30,000 nucleotides of DNA from Adiantum capillus-veneris (GCA_014529385.2 CM043942.1:22553991-22583990); one strand, 5' to 3'. Shown: positions 1 to 10,394, counted from the stretch's first letter. A program made the numbers and translations. Notes: a model not told the origin generated them from the sequence alone.

Positions 1-1
1 C

Positions 2-439
2 AAGGATGACTTCCTTCGGCGCCGGACAAGAGAGTATCGAGGAAGGGATGCGGCCCTAGCACAGTACCTTTCAAAGCTTTGCGAGTCGCCGATAGTAGTT
101 TTTCACAATTCCATGTCACAAGAGGGTTCAATAGCAACTTACACATTCAAGACACTATCACGCTTCTTGGGTGGACCGGTGCTGCCCAAAAGTGCAGATA
201 AAGTCATTCTTGTGGACAAAGTGTTTGCTAGAGATTGTTTTGGTTACTGCCCAGGCTATACAGGTGGTCGGGCAGCGTATTACTACACCTACACAACAAT
301 GGCACTAGCTCTTGGTAGACAAAACCCAGATGAACTTTTAGAGTATGGCAAACATCTCATGATTCGTTACAAGGGTGACGTGCCAAAAAACAAAATTGAA
401 CCTTCAAGTAGCAATTGTATAAGATCATGTATTACATAA
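2..439 (+). CDS. 3' end of an unrecognised gene, cut by the window edge
   Basis: One reading frame is open from the first bases to a TAA at 437-439, so this is the C-terminal 145 residues of a longer protein. A Met codon at 113 is internal to the open frame and need not be the start. Visible traits are a basic stretch near the edge (DDFLRRRTREYRGRDAA), a hydrophobic SPIVVFHNSM segment, and a Cys/Gly/Tyr-rich patch (FGYCPGYTGGRAAYYYTYTT). I recognise no family. The stop lies 47 bases from the last stop of the convergent minus-strand transposase-like gene, so both genes end in the same short space, as the genes of a two-gene DNA transposon sometimes do. That pairing is inference. It could also be the last exon of a host gene. 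Confidence 0.45.
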   Translation, partial: KDDFLRRRTREYRGRDAALAQYLSKLCESPIVVFHNSMSQEGSIATYTFKTLSRFLGGPVLPKSADKVILVDKVFARDCFGYCPGYTGGRAAYYYTYTTMALALGRQNPDELLEYGKHLMIRYKGDVPKNKIEPSSSNCIRSCIT

Positions 440-486
440 ATTTTGTACAATGTCATCCACTCAGAGTATCTTTCTCCACTTGTGAT

Positions 487-3310
487 TCACATACACCATT
501 GTCTCTCTCCACCTTCGTTTACTTTCACGAGCTCCGAAGTTGTTGTATGCCATTGATCTTTTAACTTTTTGTTGTTGTAAATGTCTGATGGCTTGTGCTG
601 TTGCTGAATTTGCCAAGACTCTTTTGCCTGCATTCGATGAATGATTCTACGATAGAACCATTCAAATAGTTCTCTCAAACTGTTAGCCTTGATTCGAGAG
701 CCACCATGTCGTGTGTGCCTGAAATAAGCATTTCTCGCCATGTAATGAGACTTTTCCATCCCTTGGGTATTCCATATTGCCGGGTTCCCATACTTCTGTA
801 TAAAATATGGCAAATGATTGAATATGATGTGCTAGATATGAAAACAGATTAGTTAGAATGTTTTACAGTCACATATTTGCACATAAGAGAGAAAGAAATA
901 CATGATAATACCATGTAGTGAGTAATCTGGGTGTCTGTCCATGCTGTCTTGAATGATTTTTTCAGAAGGTTGAGATTTTCCTTGAACTTGTTCATATCAC
1001 CTTGTGACCAGTCATCTTTGTCGCACATCAAAAATAGGATGTCTATTGATCGCCAAACCTCAGCCTTCGCGTTACGAGTAGTTGGTTCGTGGTCTTTGAC
1101 TGCAATATGTAGCTTTTTCCAGCTCTGATACTCTACCTTGCTAACATAAGATGTGTTATATATTTTTCCATGTTTTGTTAGCTTTGGATCTCTTGTACCT
1201 TGGAGCTTAGATAAAAACCTCCGTGCCTTCACCCCACCGATGGATGGTTTGCATGGGACATCCTTCTCAGCAGTTGATCTCTTTTCATCCCGCTGGATTT
1301 TCACATTGCCACCATGAAGCCCCATATCCGACAGTACCATTTCTAAGCATTGCAGGGCTACTTGTCGTTCTGCGGAGTTCTTAATCCTCCAAGCAAACCC
1401 GATGTATAAGTAGACCAATTTCTCCACAATTCTACAAAGGGAATGCATTGTACAAATGTGGACATTCACAAGTGGTATTTTCAAAACCGATCGAAAAGCA
1501 GGATCCTCAATGTGACGTGTTGGAGCTTTTCTCCACCACTTTGGGTCCATGACCTTTGCAGGCTCCATGCAGAACAAACACGGTGACTTTGCCATTGCAC
1601 CCATTCCACAATTATACATGCACTTTAATGTTTTGAGGTCACCTGCAAGATGCCATTGAACTTGAAAGTCTCCCCTTCCATCTAGACGTAGTACCTATCC
1701 CTGGTTAGTCTGTCGATCAATCACCTCCGGAATATTAGTTCGATGGAACACCCAATATAGAATCTCATGATCTTCTTTCTTTAACTGCAACACAAAATAA
1801 ATGAGACTTAAGTAGATCTGAACATTTGAGCTTACTTGAGAATCTCGCTTACCTCAAACGCACCAAGCCACCATATGTTAGATTCTGATTGAACACTAAA
1901 ATATAAAGGATCATCACTGGGACACTTTGAGAGGGCTCTATTCATTAAAGTAATAGTAACACGCTCTAGCTTTTTCTCTTTAACAAGCTCACACTCATCC
2001 AGTTTTAACACAAAATGTAATACCCCACGTGACTCTTCAAATGTGATGTTGTAAAACTACACCATTCTCTTCTGTAATATCTGCAGGTCCATAAAAATAT
2101 TGTTGAACTCATCATATGCCATGTTTGCTCCATGGCCACTGTAAGTTGCTTTAATATGAAAGGGTTGTCCAAGATAGTCTCCCTGTGCCTCGTTAAGCTG
2201 AAGCCTCTCTTTCCAAACACTTGAGTCTGATGGTAGAAGTTTGGATTTTATACCCTTCCTAACAAAGATGGATGAGACAGACTTTTGGATAGCCGAATAT
2301 CCTCTTTTGCTTACACCAAGTGAATCAAGTGTGCCTTGTATCTCTTTTGTAGGCACTGAGTTCTCTGAAATAAAGCGGTCCACTACATTTCGTTGTAGGA
2401 CCTTAAACTTCTTGTCATGTACTATATCTGCTGCCAGGCTTCTACTTATAAGTGGCTTCAATCTCTTTCCTATATTGGCTTTGGGGTCAATGTTTTCCTT
2501 GTCAGGATAGATTGAATCTCTACATGAAGACAATGCATAAGTAAATAACAGAAAATTTGCTTCACTAACACTATTTAGGCACATGAAAACAATGCATAAC
2601 AAGAAAAAACAAAAAGATTACTTAACTAAGACAATGTAGCCAACCAAGAAGCATCACCTTAATGCTCGGATTCTTTTCTTGAGACCTCCTGATGCAACCT
2701 TTAATGTTTCAAGATTGCGCAATTTCTTCTTTCGGATACGACCACCCAAGATGGTGTCCTTCATTTGACAACTTCGCACCTTTCCTTTCAGTTCTTGTAC
2801 CTCTGTTTTATGTTGCAAAATGGTAACCTGATCTATAGAATGTAAATGTGAAAGGCGAACAATCTCACATTGTTGAGCTTGGAGAATGCTCTTGTAAGTT
2901 TCAGCTTCTCTTGTAAGTGATTTACAATAACCCAGAAGGCCCTTTTCTCCATCACCAGCAAAGGTCAATAAGCTTGTAGGATTGACAAACGGTGGAGACG
3001 CATTAGTCATTGGATTCTTAGGGTAGAGAGAGCCTCTCATCCAGATATCTATGTGTTTAGCTCCTTGAGCTCTGAGCGTGTCTATGGAAGCGGGAGGTAT
3101 ATGTGTGTTTGTTTTACTGCGCTTAATCAATGGTTGGTACTCATTGTCCAAATCAATGTGAAGGTGATATTTGGCTCGTTTCTGGGTAACATTTGTGCCA
3201 TTTGAGGAGTGCGCCATTAGCCAAATGTGCAGGTTTAATGGAAAGTGAGTAGCGGCTGCGGATTCGTCCCTCCATGTTAGCCTCATTCCCTCCATATTGA
3301 CGAGGTTCAT
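487..3310 (-). pseudogene. Four-exon transposase-like gene, DDE type, with two nonsense codons
   Basis: Exons are 3310-2658, 2519-1853, 1784-912 and 831-487. The introns (138, 68 and 80 bases) all read GT...AG and all keep frame; the spliced length is 2538 bases (845 residues plus stop). In-frame TAGs at 2057-2059 (codon 372) and 1695-1697 (codon 470) break it. In order: a basic N-terminus; a likely coiled coil in exon 1; a YLGQPFHIKATYSGHGANM block; LRLDGRGDFQVQWHLAGDLK; a CLFC zinc-type pair (codons 509, 512); HICTMHSLCRIVEKL; then NHLPYFIQKYG...NTQGMEK in exon 4. From memory, a widespread but poorly characterised eukaryotic transposase-like family has this plan, with acids in 'SGDG', 'GDxK' and 'QGxEK'. 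Here the three positions would be His347 (2132-2134), Asp489 (1638-1640) and Glu757 (754-756), so the first acid is replaced. RAG1/Transib-type enzymes have a broadly similar order. The superfamily is unproven. Confidence 0.6.
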
Positions 3311-4370
3311 TCAATGCAACTGAAAAGAGGATTATCCCTCAATCACTACGAACGAATGTTCAGAAGAGTAAGGAATCTACTTAAAGTACACTTTTTGAAC
3401 TTTTACTATGAAAGACCCAGCTCTTTTATTTGCCATTTTTTCTAGAGAGAGAGTGCAAAAAATACATTTTCTTAGAAGGCCCTCCAAATGACCTCCGAAA
3501 TTTCCTAATGATCACTTGATTAGGCTAAAGAGTTAGCCCAATCAAATGTTCTTTGGATATTTCTTAAAATGGGCAATATTAGGACTCAAAATATCATGAA
3601 ATTCAGCAATTTTGGTCGTTGAGGCTCCATGTGGGTGCATGATGTATGTGGGCCCCACCTAGGCATCTTCTGTGTGGCTCCAGCAGGGGGTCCCAACTTG
3701 TGTGTCTTGTCCTTCAAGGCATCTTTGAGGTGTCACATTCACATGCTTATGTCTTTTACCCTCCAAATATCTTATTTTATGGAAAAAGACCAAGATTACC
3801 TCTTTTCACTTGATTCACTTGTTTACCATCTCTTCTTGCAGTGTAGTTGTGACAGGATTTTTCACTCCTTTGCTTGTAACTCGGATTGACATGCTTCAAA
3901 AGGCAAAATTGGCCTACTAAAAGAGCTTGACTTGATTTTGGCCTTTTCTCCACACCCTTAGGTCGGGATTTTCAAATTGGGATGGTCCAAGAAGCTTTGG
4001 ATCTTCCTTTTCATAAAGTCTTCTAGTAGGCCCTTCCCTCTTCTATGTATCCAAGAAGGTATGCATTATTGAAAGGTTATATTATTAAATAAATATGAAA
4101 CGAAGAAAAGAATTTATATATGGTAGGGTATAGCTGAGATATTAGAAGAAATATACAAATGCTTTTCCCCCAGACAAAAAGAGGCACAATCATTGATACT
4201 TCTCTTGCAGTACTTTCTAATAGTAATGTATATTTATATTACTTCAAAGGTAATACTAAGGTATGGTAGAAAGCTTTTATTTATGCATATGAGTTATTAT
4301 ATGAAGTATACTTATGCGTCAAAAGTCACAAGATAAATCGTTTAATGCCCGTTCCCACTATATACGTGCC
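3311..4370. other. Spacer between the transposase-like gene and the gag-only element
   Basis: There is no supportable gene. The sequence upstream of 3310 should hold the promoter and terminal repeat of the transposase-like gene, but I found no clear TATA box or inverted terminal repeat by eye. An open plus frame at 3629-3889 has no recognisable protein features. The left LTR of the gag-only Gypsy element should lie somewhere in or left of this stretch, yet neither the TGTTGTCGGATACACC end nor the CCAGCCGCTAACA end of its right LTR is visible here, so that LTR looks deleted or too diverged to see. Confidence 0.4.
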
Positions 4371-4383
4371 ACAACACGACAGT

Positions 4384-4680
4384 GTAGGATGTCTATTTCA
4401 TTATTTTTCATATCTGACTTCACAGTTAGCTTGGCAATGTGATAATGAGTATATTGTGCAAGTTTCATGTGATTTGGACTAGTTTTGGTAGGTCTATGAC
4501 CCTTTATTGCTTCTATGCTCTGACTTTCCGTTTTTTGATGCATATGAGGTCAACTCTTGTCCAAATGTGATGAAACTTGATGGCTAGCATGTATAATCTA
4601 TGTAGAAGTTGTGTATGAGGTGAGATATTGAGTTTGGTGCCCATACATGGCCGTAAGACATCCTACACGTAGGATGTCTT
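4384..4680. repeat. Left-side copies of the recurring palindrome
   Basis: The half-site GTAGGATGTCT lies at 4384-4394. A near-complete 26-base palindrome lies at 4655-4680: AAGACATCCTAC, then ACGTAGGATGTCTT, with one mismatched central pair. These are the same motif that occurs five times at 14.46-15.61 kb and once as a half-site in the LTR at 16451-16466. Their presence here, on the far side of gag, suggests that the untranslated part of the gag-only element reaches at least to about 4.38 kb. Confidence 0.75.
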
Positions 4681-5709
4681 CTGATGAATTATTATGGAGA
4701 AGATCTACTAGTATATGCCCTTAGCCCCCCTGAGTCCCCTTTAAGCCTTATTTCAATAAAAAAGTCAAAAAGATAGATAGAAACTCCCTGTTTGGCTTTC
4801 AGAGCCTCTGAGTCATTTTCTGACTATTGGAATGATTTTCGGTGATGAAACTTCTTGATGTTAGTCTCCATAGCTTCATGGTTCCTTGGGGAACCTTAGT
4901 GCCATTTGGTTTTTGTTGGCTTTGGCTTCACCAAAGCTCCGTTTGGCGATTTTGTCGCTCTGGAAGTGCCTGTGGTTGCGTTTGCATACCATCGATGAAT
5001 TGTGGTGGTCTACCACCATAGGATTTGGTTGTTGATGGTCTAGGCAAGCCGCTCGTGACGTTTGGTGGCAAACGGACATCCGGTTTGGCCGTGAGAGCCA
5101 GTTGACGCTTTGTGTGTCCGATGCCGTTTTTGAAGCTTAGTCCCGCTTCGGGTCGCCTTATGGCCATGTGGGCTATATAGCCTTGTAGAGCATTTCGAGA
5201 TGCTCCTACCTATGAGTTTTGGTAGCATTTGGGTGACTTGCTCTTGGGTTCGTTTGTCTTTGAGTCTGGCTTCGTATGCTTTTAAAAGTGCGTCCAACTG
5301 CTCATTTACTTTTTCTACCAGCACTGATCCTCTTGATCCTGCACTTCGGGGTGCCTTTACTTCCTTGGGCCCTATTGTTGGCGCAGTGTGTGAGCTTAAA
5401 CTAGTTAGATCCTCTAACCTCTCTAATCTATCCTTTGTGTGTTTTAACTCCTTAGAGCCGTTTGCTCTCGTTCTCTCTTGGCTTTTATACACGCCTTTCT
5501 AGCTTTCCAAGTGCTTCTCTGATTTTTCATTTCTGCACTTGGGCATCGGTCTTTGGCTCTTCAATTATGGGTCCGTTTGTCATTTGTTGAGCTTGTGCTT
5601 GTGTCACTGCCTGAATAGGTATTACTGTCTCGTTTTCTGACCCCCCACTGGAAGGCACTGCTTCCAGCATGTTCAAAGTAGTTTTTGCTCCTTTGCTTGG
5701 ATTCTTAGG

Positions 5710-5747
5710 GCAATCAGGAATCAAGTGAGTAATTCTAACTCGGTGCA
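5710..5747 (-). other. Zinc knuckle 2 of the Gypsy-type gag, one base short
   Basis: The first Cys codon (5745-5747), the His (5725-5727, in THLIPDC) and the last Cys (5710-5712) have the spacing of a second C-x2-C-x3-H-x4-C box, except that the block spans 38 bases instead of the 39 of knuckle 1. The missing base lies between the first Cys and the His, removes the second Cys and shifts the frame. That explains why the protein downstream is read in another frame. This is a lesion in an element that otherwise carried two knuckles. Confidence 0.65.
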
Positions 5748-5780
5748 ATACGCATTGACTCTAATGATTTCATCATGAGG

Positions 5781-5819
5781 ACAGTCTCTTAGCCAATGAT
5801 CTCCGCCACACTTGTAGCA
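5781..5819 (-). other. Zinc knuckle 1 of the Gypsy-type gag
   Basis: CYKCGGDHWLRDC is C-x2-C-x3-H-x4-C. This is one residue shorter between the second Cys and His than the usual CCHC box, but I recall this short form in some plant Gypsy gags. It would bind the element RNA in the nucleocapsid. It follows a Gln/Pro-rich linker and is in frame with it apart from a TAA at 5862-5864. Confidence 0.85.
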
Positions 5820-6952
5820 GGTTCCCTTAGGCTCTTGAGGTGCTCCTTGAGCTCCTTTTTGTTAGTATGCATGCCTCTGCCCGCCCATGCCTCCGTTGGC
5901 TATGAAAAACAGTGTTTGTTCATCCAAGTTGTATCGTCCTTCTCCTGCTGTGTGTGCAGCTGTTGGTGGTCCTATACTTCCAATCATGCTCCAAGATTCT
6001 GGCGTTGGGGGTCCTTCCGGTGGATAATAGACAGGATTTTCTGCATATCCATTGGAATCTTCGTAATATGCATGCATAGGTACCAAAGCCTTCTCTTCTG
6101 GTTTGTTTACCGTTGGTGTATATCTTATGCCGACCAGTCGTAATCCTGGTAGGGGTGGTTGTTGCCCCAATACTGGTTGTGGTCACCTACAGGTCCTAGT
6201 AGGTTGCCTGCTTGATACCTAGGCATCGGTGGAAGTTGAGGAGATGCTACCTGAGCTTGGGGAGCATAAGGTTGCTCTCTCACATATCCCTTGTTATAAT
6301 AACATTCCTCTGTCACATGGTTTGTCCATTTTTGTTCAATAGCACACCACTTCGGCTGCTTAGCCTGAAACTTGGCATACATATTAATTTTTTTTAGCAC
6401 TTCCTCCACAAGCTGCTCTTGGCTTACAGCTACTTCTCCTTTTGGTGTTGTCTTAGCAGACTTGCTTCCACTTTGTTGTGAGGATAAATCGTCATCAAGA
6501 TCCTTGAATTCACCCTCTTTGTAGACCGCACAATTGTCTACAAGGTAAAGAGCCTCCTTAGTTAACTCATTTAACGTTGTGCTCCTCTTCATATGTAAGT
6601 CCTTCTTGAGATTTGCATTCCTTAGTCCTTGAATAAGTATAAGCATAAGTCTGGACTGAGTTGGCAGTTCTTCCACAGGGCAGAACTTCACATATCCTTT
6701 TAGTCGTAGGGCTGCCTTTCGCACAGATTCCCCTTCTTTCTGTTTGAATTTATGGATTTGTGAGAGTGTATTATGAGCTATCCCCCTTTGTGAGAATTCC
6801 TCAATAAACTTGTCAAAAACCTCCTCCATAGACCCGAAATCTCTACGCTTCAAAGAGTCAAACCAAGTAGCGGCATCCTCTTCTAGGGTAAGTCCAAACC
6901 CTGCAAACTGAGTAGGGAAGTCCAACACTTCTTCAGCTCTAATTACACGCAC

Positions 6953-6957
6953 AAAGG
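6953..6957. repeat. Target-site duplication, left copy (AAAGG)
   Basis: AAAGG immediately precedes the TG that starts the left LTR and is matched by AAAGG at 12701-12705 right after the other LTR. Five bases is the usual Copia duplication. The match is exact and also defines where the right-hand LTR really ends. Confidence 0.9.
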
Positions 6958-7178
6958 TGTAGAGTGCGCAGGTGATAGAGAAGGTAGAAAAGAAGACTAC
7001 GTACACACACCAACACACATCGAGACACACACACACACACACAATCGTTACCCTCAAGCAACCATTCAACGTGCTTCTCTCACTCTTCTTCTCTTTTTAA
7101 CTATCATCCAAAGTATATTTACAACATAGTATAGTCAGTGTCCGGCCACCCATAGCACAATGGACATATTCTTTAACA
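6958..7178 (-). repeat. 3' LTR of the Copia element
   Basis: It is 221 bases, starting TGTAGAGTGCG and ending CTTTAACA on the plus strand (TG...CA). It matches 12467-12685 almost throughout and contains an (AC)n run near 7023-7042. In element orientation it starts right after the polypurine tract. The last residues of the RNase H frame run on from the polypurine side towards this LTR. Confidence 0.92.
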
Positions 7179-8230
7179 CTCCCCCTCAAGCTCAGAGTGA
7201 GCTTGCATATGATGGATTCCCAATGCTTCACGAAAGTAACAAAACTTCTCCTTCCGAGAGCTTTTGTGAATATATCCGCAACTTCATCATTTGTCTTCAC
7301 ATACACCAAATCAATCTCACCTTCCAAAAATTTTTCTCTAATGAAGTGATAATGTACTTCAATGTGTTTAGTGCGAGCATGGTAGACTGGATTCTTTGCC
7401 AACATGATGCTGCTAATATTGTCCCAATATATAATGACACTGTCAAGATAGTCAAAACCAAAGTCTACCATAAGTACTCTCAACCATGACTCTTCACATG
7501 CTACCAAAGCTGCTCCACGATATTCAGCTTCTGTACTTGATAATGCTACAGTTGATTTCTTCTTGCTACTCCAACTTATCATATCATTGCCAATGGAAAA
7601 TGCATAACCACTTGTAGATCTTCTATCCATAAAATCTCCTGCCCAATCTGCATCTGTGTAACCATAAAGACAAAGTTTCCCATTCTTTTCATAAAACATT
7701 CCATAACTTACAGTGGCTTTCACATATCTCATAATCCGTCTCACTGCATCAAGATGACTTTTACATGGCTTTTGCATGAATTGACTCACAACACCCACTG
7801 CATAACTCAAATCTGGCCTTCTTATTGTCAAGTAAACAAGGCTTCCAACCATCTTGCGGTACATAGTGACATCCTCAATGTAATGTCCATCATCAAATAA
7901 CTTCACATTTTGATCAAGAGGTGTATCAACTGGTTTGCACGCTGTCATTCCATACTTCTCAAGCATCTCCAACGCGTATTGTCTTTGTATCATCCAAATT
8001 CCTGATAATGTATTGACAATTTCAATTCCCAAGAAATATCTCAACTCACCAAGGTCCTTCATGTTTAATTCTCTCAACAAACTCTTCTTGACATGCAAAA
8101 TTTGCTCATCATGACTTCCAGTGAGAATCAAGTCATCAACATAGATAACAATAACGAAGATCTCTCCATCAACATGCTTCAAAAACAATGAGTGATCAGC
8201 AGTAAACTGTTTAAATCCAATCTTCTTCAA
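7097..8230 (-). pseudogene. pol: Copia reverse transcriptase C-terminal part and RNase H
   Basis: The frame opens after the fold-back duplication with KKIGFKQFTADHSLF. The catalytic YVDD is at residues 30-33, then LRYFLGIEI, QRQYALEMLEKYGM, MYRKMVGSLVYLT.RPDLSYAV, RIMRYVKAT. RNase H follows: YTDADWAGD, RRSTSGYAF, ISWSSKKKSTVALSSTEAEY, YWDNISSI, HARTKHIEVHYHFIREKF, DEVADIFTKAL. The RNase H acids (TDAD, EAEY, DN) are present. The last residues read into the 3' LTR side and end at 7097. This part is uninterrupted; the damage lies upstream. Confidence 0.93.
7179..7190 (-). other. Polypurine tract of the Copia element
   Basis: On the minus strand the bases just before the 3' LTR are TTGAGGGGGAG, followed directly by TGTTAAAG, the first bases of the LTR. 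Position and composition are those of the second-strand primer. It fixes the LTR boundary at 7178. Confidence 0.85.
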
Positions 8231-8329
8231 GAATCTGGTTATCTTTTCACACCAAGCTCTGGATGCTTGGTGTGAAAAGATCTAGAATCTGGTTATCTTT
8301 TCACACCAAGCTCTAGATGCTTGATGCTT
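8230..8329. repeat. Fold-back plus direct duplication inside reverse transcriptase
   Basis: A 39-base segment at 8230-8268 recurs at 8284-8322 with one difference (54-base period). Between the copies, GCTTGGTGTGAAAAGAT (8265-8281) is the exact reverse complement of ATCTTTTCACACCAAGC at 8241-8257 and again at 8295-8311. A separate tandem GATGCTT pair lies at 8316-8329. Together they add 61 bases between KQAS and the following RAWCEKI block, which brings in stops and shifts the frame. The direct-plus-inverted arrangement is typical of template switching. Confidence 0.88.
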
Positions 8330-8849
8330 GCTTCAAACCATACAATGCTTTCTTTAACTTACACAAATAATATAGAAACTCTGGATGTTGATAACCCTCT
8401 GGCTGTATCATATAAACTTCTTCTTTCAAGTCACCATTCAAGAATGCATTATCGACATCCATTTGTCGTAACTTCCAACCAAACATACTTGCCATTGCTA
8501 TCACCAATCTGACTGTTGTCATCTTTGTAACTGGACTAAATGTCTCATCATAATCAAGACCTTTTGTTTGTGTGTAACCTTTAGCAACAAGACTCTCTTT
8601 GTATCTTTCCACACTACCATCTGACTTGCACTTGACTTTGTATACCCATGTTGAACCAATTGCTTTCTCTCCACTTGGCAAGCGAACCAAATCCCAAGTG
8701 TCATTCTTCACAAGAGCATCCATCTCATCATCCATAGCTGACTCCCATTCTGATTTTCCAATTGCCTCTTGAAAACATGTAGGCTCTTTATGTTGCACAC
8801 GTGAAACCATGTATGCATAATGTGTACCCATGTAACCGTTGTATGTCAA
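8313..8849 (-). pseudogene. pol: Copia reverse transcriptase, N-terminal part
   Basis: Family blocks in order: FQEAIGKSEWESAMDDEMDAL, NDTWDLVRLPSGEKAIGSTWVYKVK, GSVERYKESLVAKGYTQTKGLDYDETFSPV, VRLVIAMAS, QMDVDNAFLNGDLKEEVYM, LCKLKKALYGLKQAS. The first catalytic Asp is in QMDVDNAF. The frame then stops within the duplication at 8230-8329. The partner YVDD lies in the frame at 7097-8230, so the enzyme cannot be made whole from this copy. Confidence 0.93.
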
Positions 8850-9348
8850 TCTATCAAAACTGGATAACGCACCCTCTCTGATCTTCTCAACTGTGGTGCA
8901 CTCTTCTCTTCAACTCTTGCATATGGGGGTACATATTTCTCAATATGATTACTGCCAGGTGTCCTCAAATGTGGTAAACCATGCTCTTCATCGAGGCTTT
9001 CATCTCCAGAACTCTCTTCAGCCATTTTCTTCTTGTCTTTCTCGTCTTGCTTCTTATCTCGCAAACGACCGCTCCATGGGTTGACACGTCATGTACCCTC
9101 TCTGCCATATGTGGTCCTAAAATAGTTCTTGTTGATGGTCCTGGCTTATCAACAACATGACACACATTCTCTTGCTCTTCATACTCATCTTCTATCATCA
9201 CTGGCTTTGGTTTATACCATGGTTCATGCTCACAAAATCTGACATCTCTACTGACATAAACTTGTCTTGTCGTAGGATCATAGCACTTGTAACCTTTCTT
9301 TTCAACTGGGTAGCCCAAGAATATACACTTCACTGCCTTTGGCTCCAT
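8846..9348 (-). pseudogene. pol: Copia integrase C-terminal tail and linker to reverse transcriptase
   Basis: The block MEPKAVKCIFLGYPVEKKGYKCYDP, with CIFLGY and RDVRFCE, is the conserved Copia region after the integrase core. It lies in a different frame from the core, because of a single-base shift near 9350-9360. A second frame at 9064-8846 carries the acidic linker (SSGDESLDEEHG) and the RRSERVRYPV motif that normally precedes reverse transcriptase. The piece is therefore split into two overlapping frames, decayed but ordered. Confidence 0.85.
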
Positions 9349-10394
9349 CTTCTCCTTGCTTCATTTGGCACATGAACATAGCAAACACATCCAAAAACTT
9401 TCATGTAGGAAACTGTTGGCTTGATCCCATAAAGTCTCTCATAAGGTGAAATTTCATGAATGATAGCTGTTGGTGTTTGATTCATAATGTGTACTGTTGT
9501 ATGAATTGCTTCAGCCCAATATGTTAATTGCATATTCATCTCATTCATCATGGCTCTTGCAATCTCTGCTATGACTCTATTCTTTCTCTCAGCAACTCCA
9601 TTTTGTTGTGGTGTGTATCTGCAAGTAATCTGTCTTCTTATGCCTTGTTCACGTAAGTAATCATCAAAGCTGTGTGACATGTACTCTCCCCCTCCATCTG
9701 TACGTAGGCATTTAATTTGACAACCATTCTCTTTCTCAACCATAACTTTGAACTCCAAGAATACCTCAAATGCCTCTGACTTTGCCTTTAGAAAGTAAAC
9801 CCATGCCATTCTGTTGTAATCATCCGTAAATGTGATAAAATATTGACAACCATTTGGTGTAGCATGATCACAAGGTCCCCAAATATCTGAATGAACAATT
9901 TCCAAAGGACTTTGGCTAATTCTCCCCCTCTTTGGAAATGGTAAACAAGATTTCTTTCCAAATTGACAAGCTTCACAAACATGATCAAAATTCAATCTGC
10001 CAAACTTTGGTAATCCACGTACAATTTGATTTGATTGCATATGCTTTAGTCTTCTAAAATTGACATGACCAATCCTCTTATGCCATAACTCTGTCCAATT
10101 ATCTTGAGTGGCTGATTTGTTTGCATACATACCACTGTGTAAACATGGATCTCCAGCTTCCAATGAGAACAAGCGACCTTTCTTTCTTCCACGTGCCAAT
10201 ATCTTGCCCGGTCTGCCTTTGTCTATGAAGCATCCATAACGATTAAAACGGACTTGCAACCCTTGATCTGTCATTTGTCCAACTGATGCTAAATTCTTTG
10301 TGATTGAAGGCACATATAGAACATCTCCCAATGTGTTGTATGTCCCGTCTTTTTCTAGCAATGGAACTGAACCAACATGTGTAATCCGATGCAT
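9330..10394 (-). pseudogene. pol: Copia GAG-pre-integrase zinc domain and integrase core
   Basis: The 354-codon frame is open throughout. The HHCC zinc site is His105, His110, Cys140, Cys143 (LWHKRIGH...CEACQFG). The catalytic triad is Asp170 (HSDIWGP), Asp233 (LRTDGGGEY) and Glu269 (NGVAERKNR), with the 35-residue second spacing of retroviral-type integrases. The domain ends with YERLYGIKP and FGCVCYVHVP. The Met at 10394 is not a real start: the protein was part of a gag-pol polyprotein, and the protease lies just upstream in another frame. This is the best preserved part of the element. Confidence 0.94.

Larger units (their letters stand above)
4876..6957 (-). pseudogene. gag: Ty3/Gypsy-type gag, C-terminal half, left of the Copia insertion
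   Basis: This continues, in frame, the gag half at 12701-14014. The capsid-like region lies at about 6957-6450: FPTQFAGFGL, AATWFDSLK, FDKFIEEFSQRG, FKQKEGESVRKAALRLKGYV, LILIQGLRNANLKKDLHM. This is the usual plant Gypsy gag order. The frame changes near 6130-6170, where a Pro-rich linker continues to 5862 (TAA). Two zinc knuckles follow at 5781-5819 and 5710-5747, then a Gln/Pro-rich stretch and a charged segment predicted by eye to be a coiled coil (KELKHTKDRLERLEDL, VEKVNEQLDALLKAYEARLKDK) to about 5200. From 5170 to 4876 the reading frame is uncertain. No protease, reverse transcriptase, RNase H or integrase follows, so this is a gag-only element. An ATG-initiated frame can be drawn from 7069, but its first 37 codons are Copia LTR sequence and not gag. 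Confidence 0.8.

Noticed and set aside
3629-3889. 86-codon plus frame with Cys and Phe
   Set aside because: It sits in AT-rich spacer, has no known motif and no supporting context.
5796-6186. Open frames on both strands overlapping the gag linker
   Set aside because: They are other-frame shadows of the Pro-rich gag linker that leads to the zinc knuckle.
6958-7069. Gag beginning at an ATG at 7069
   Set aside because: The first 37 codons are the Copia LTR read through. The real upstream gag sequence is at 12701-14014.
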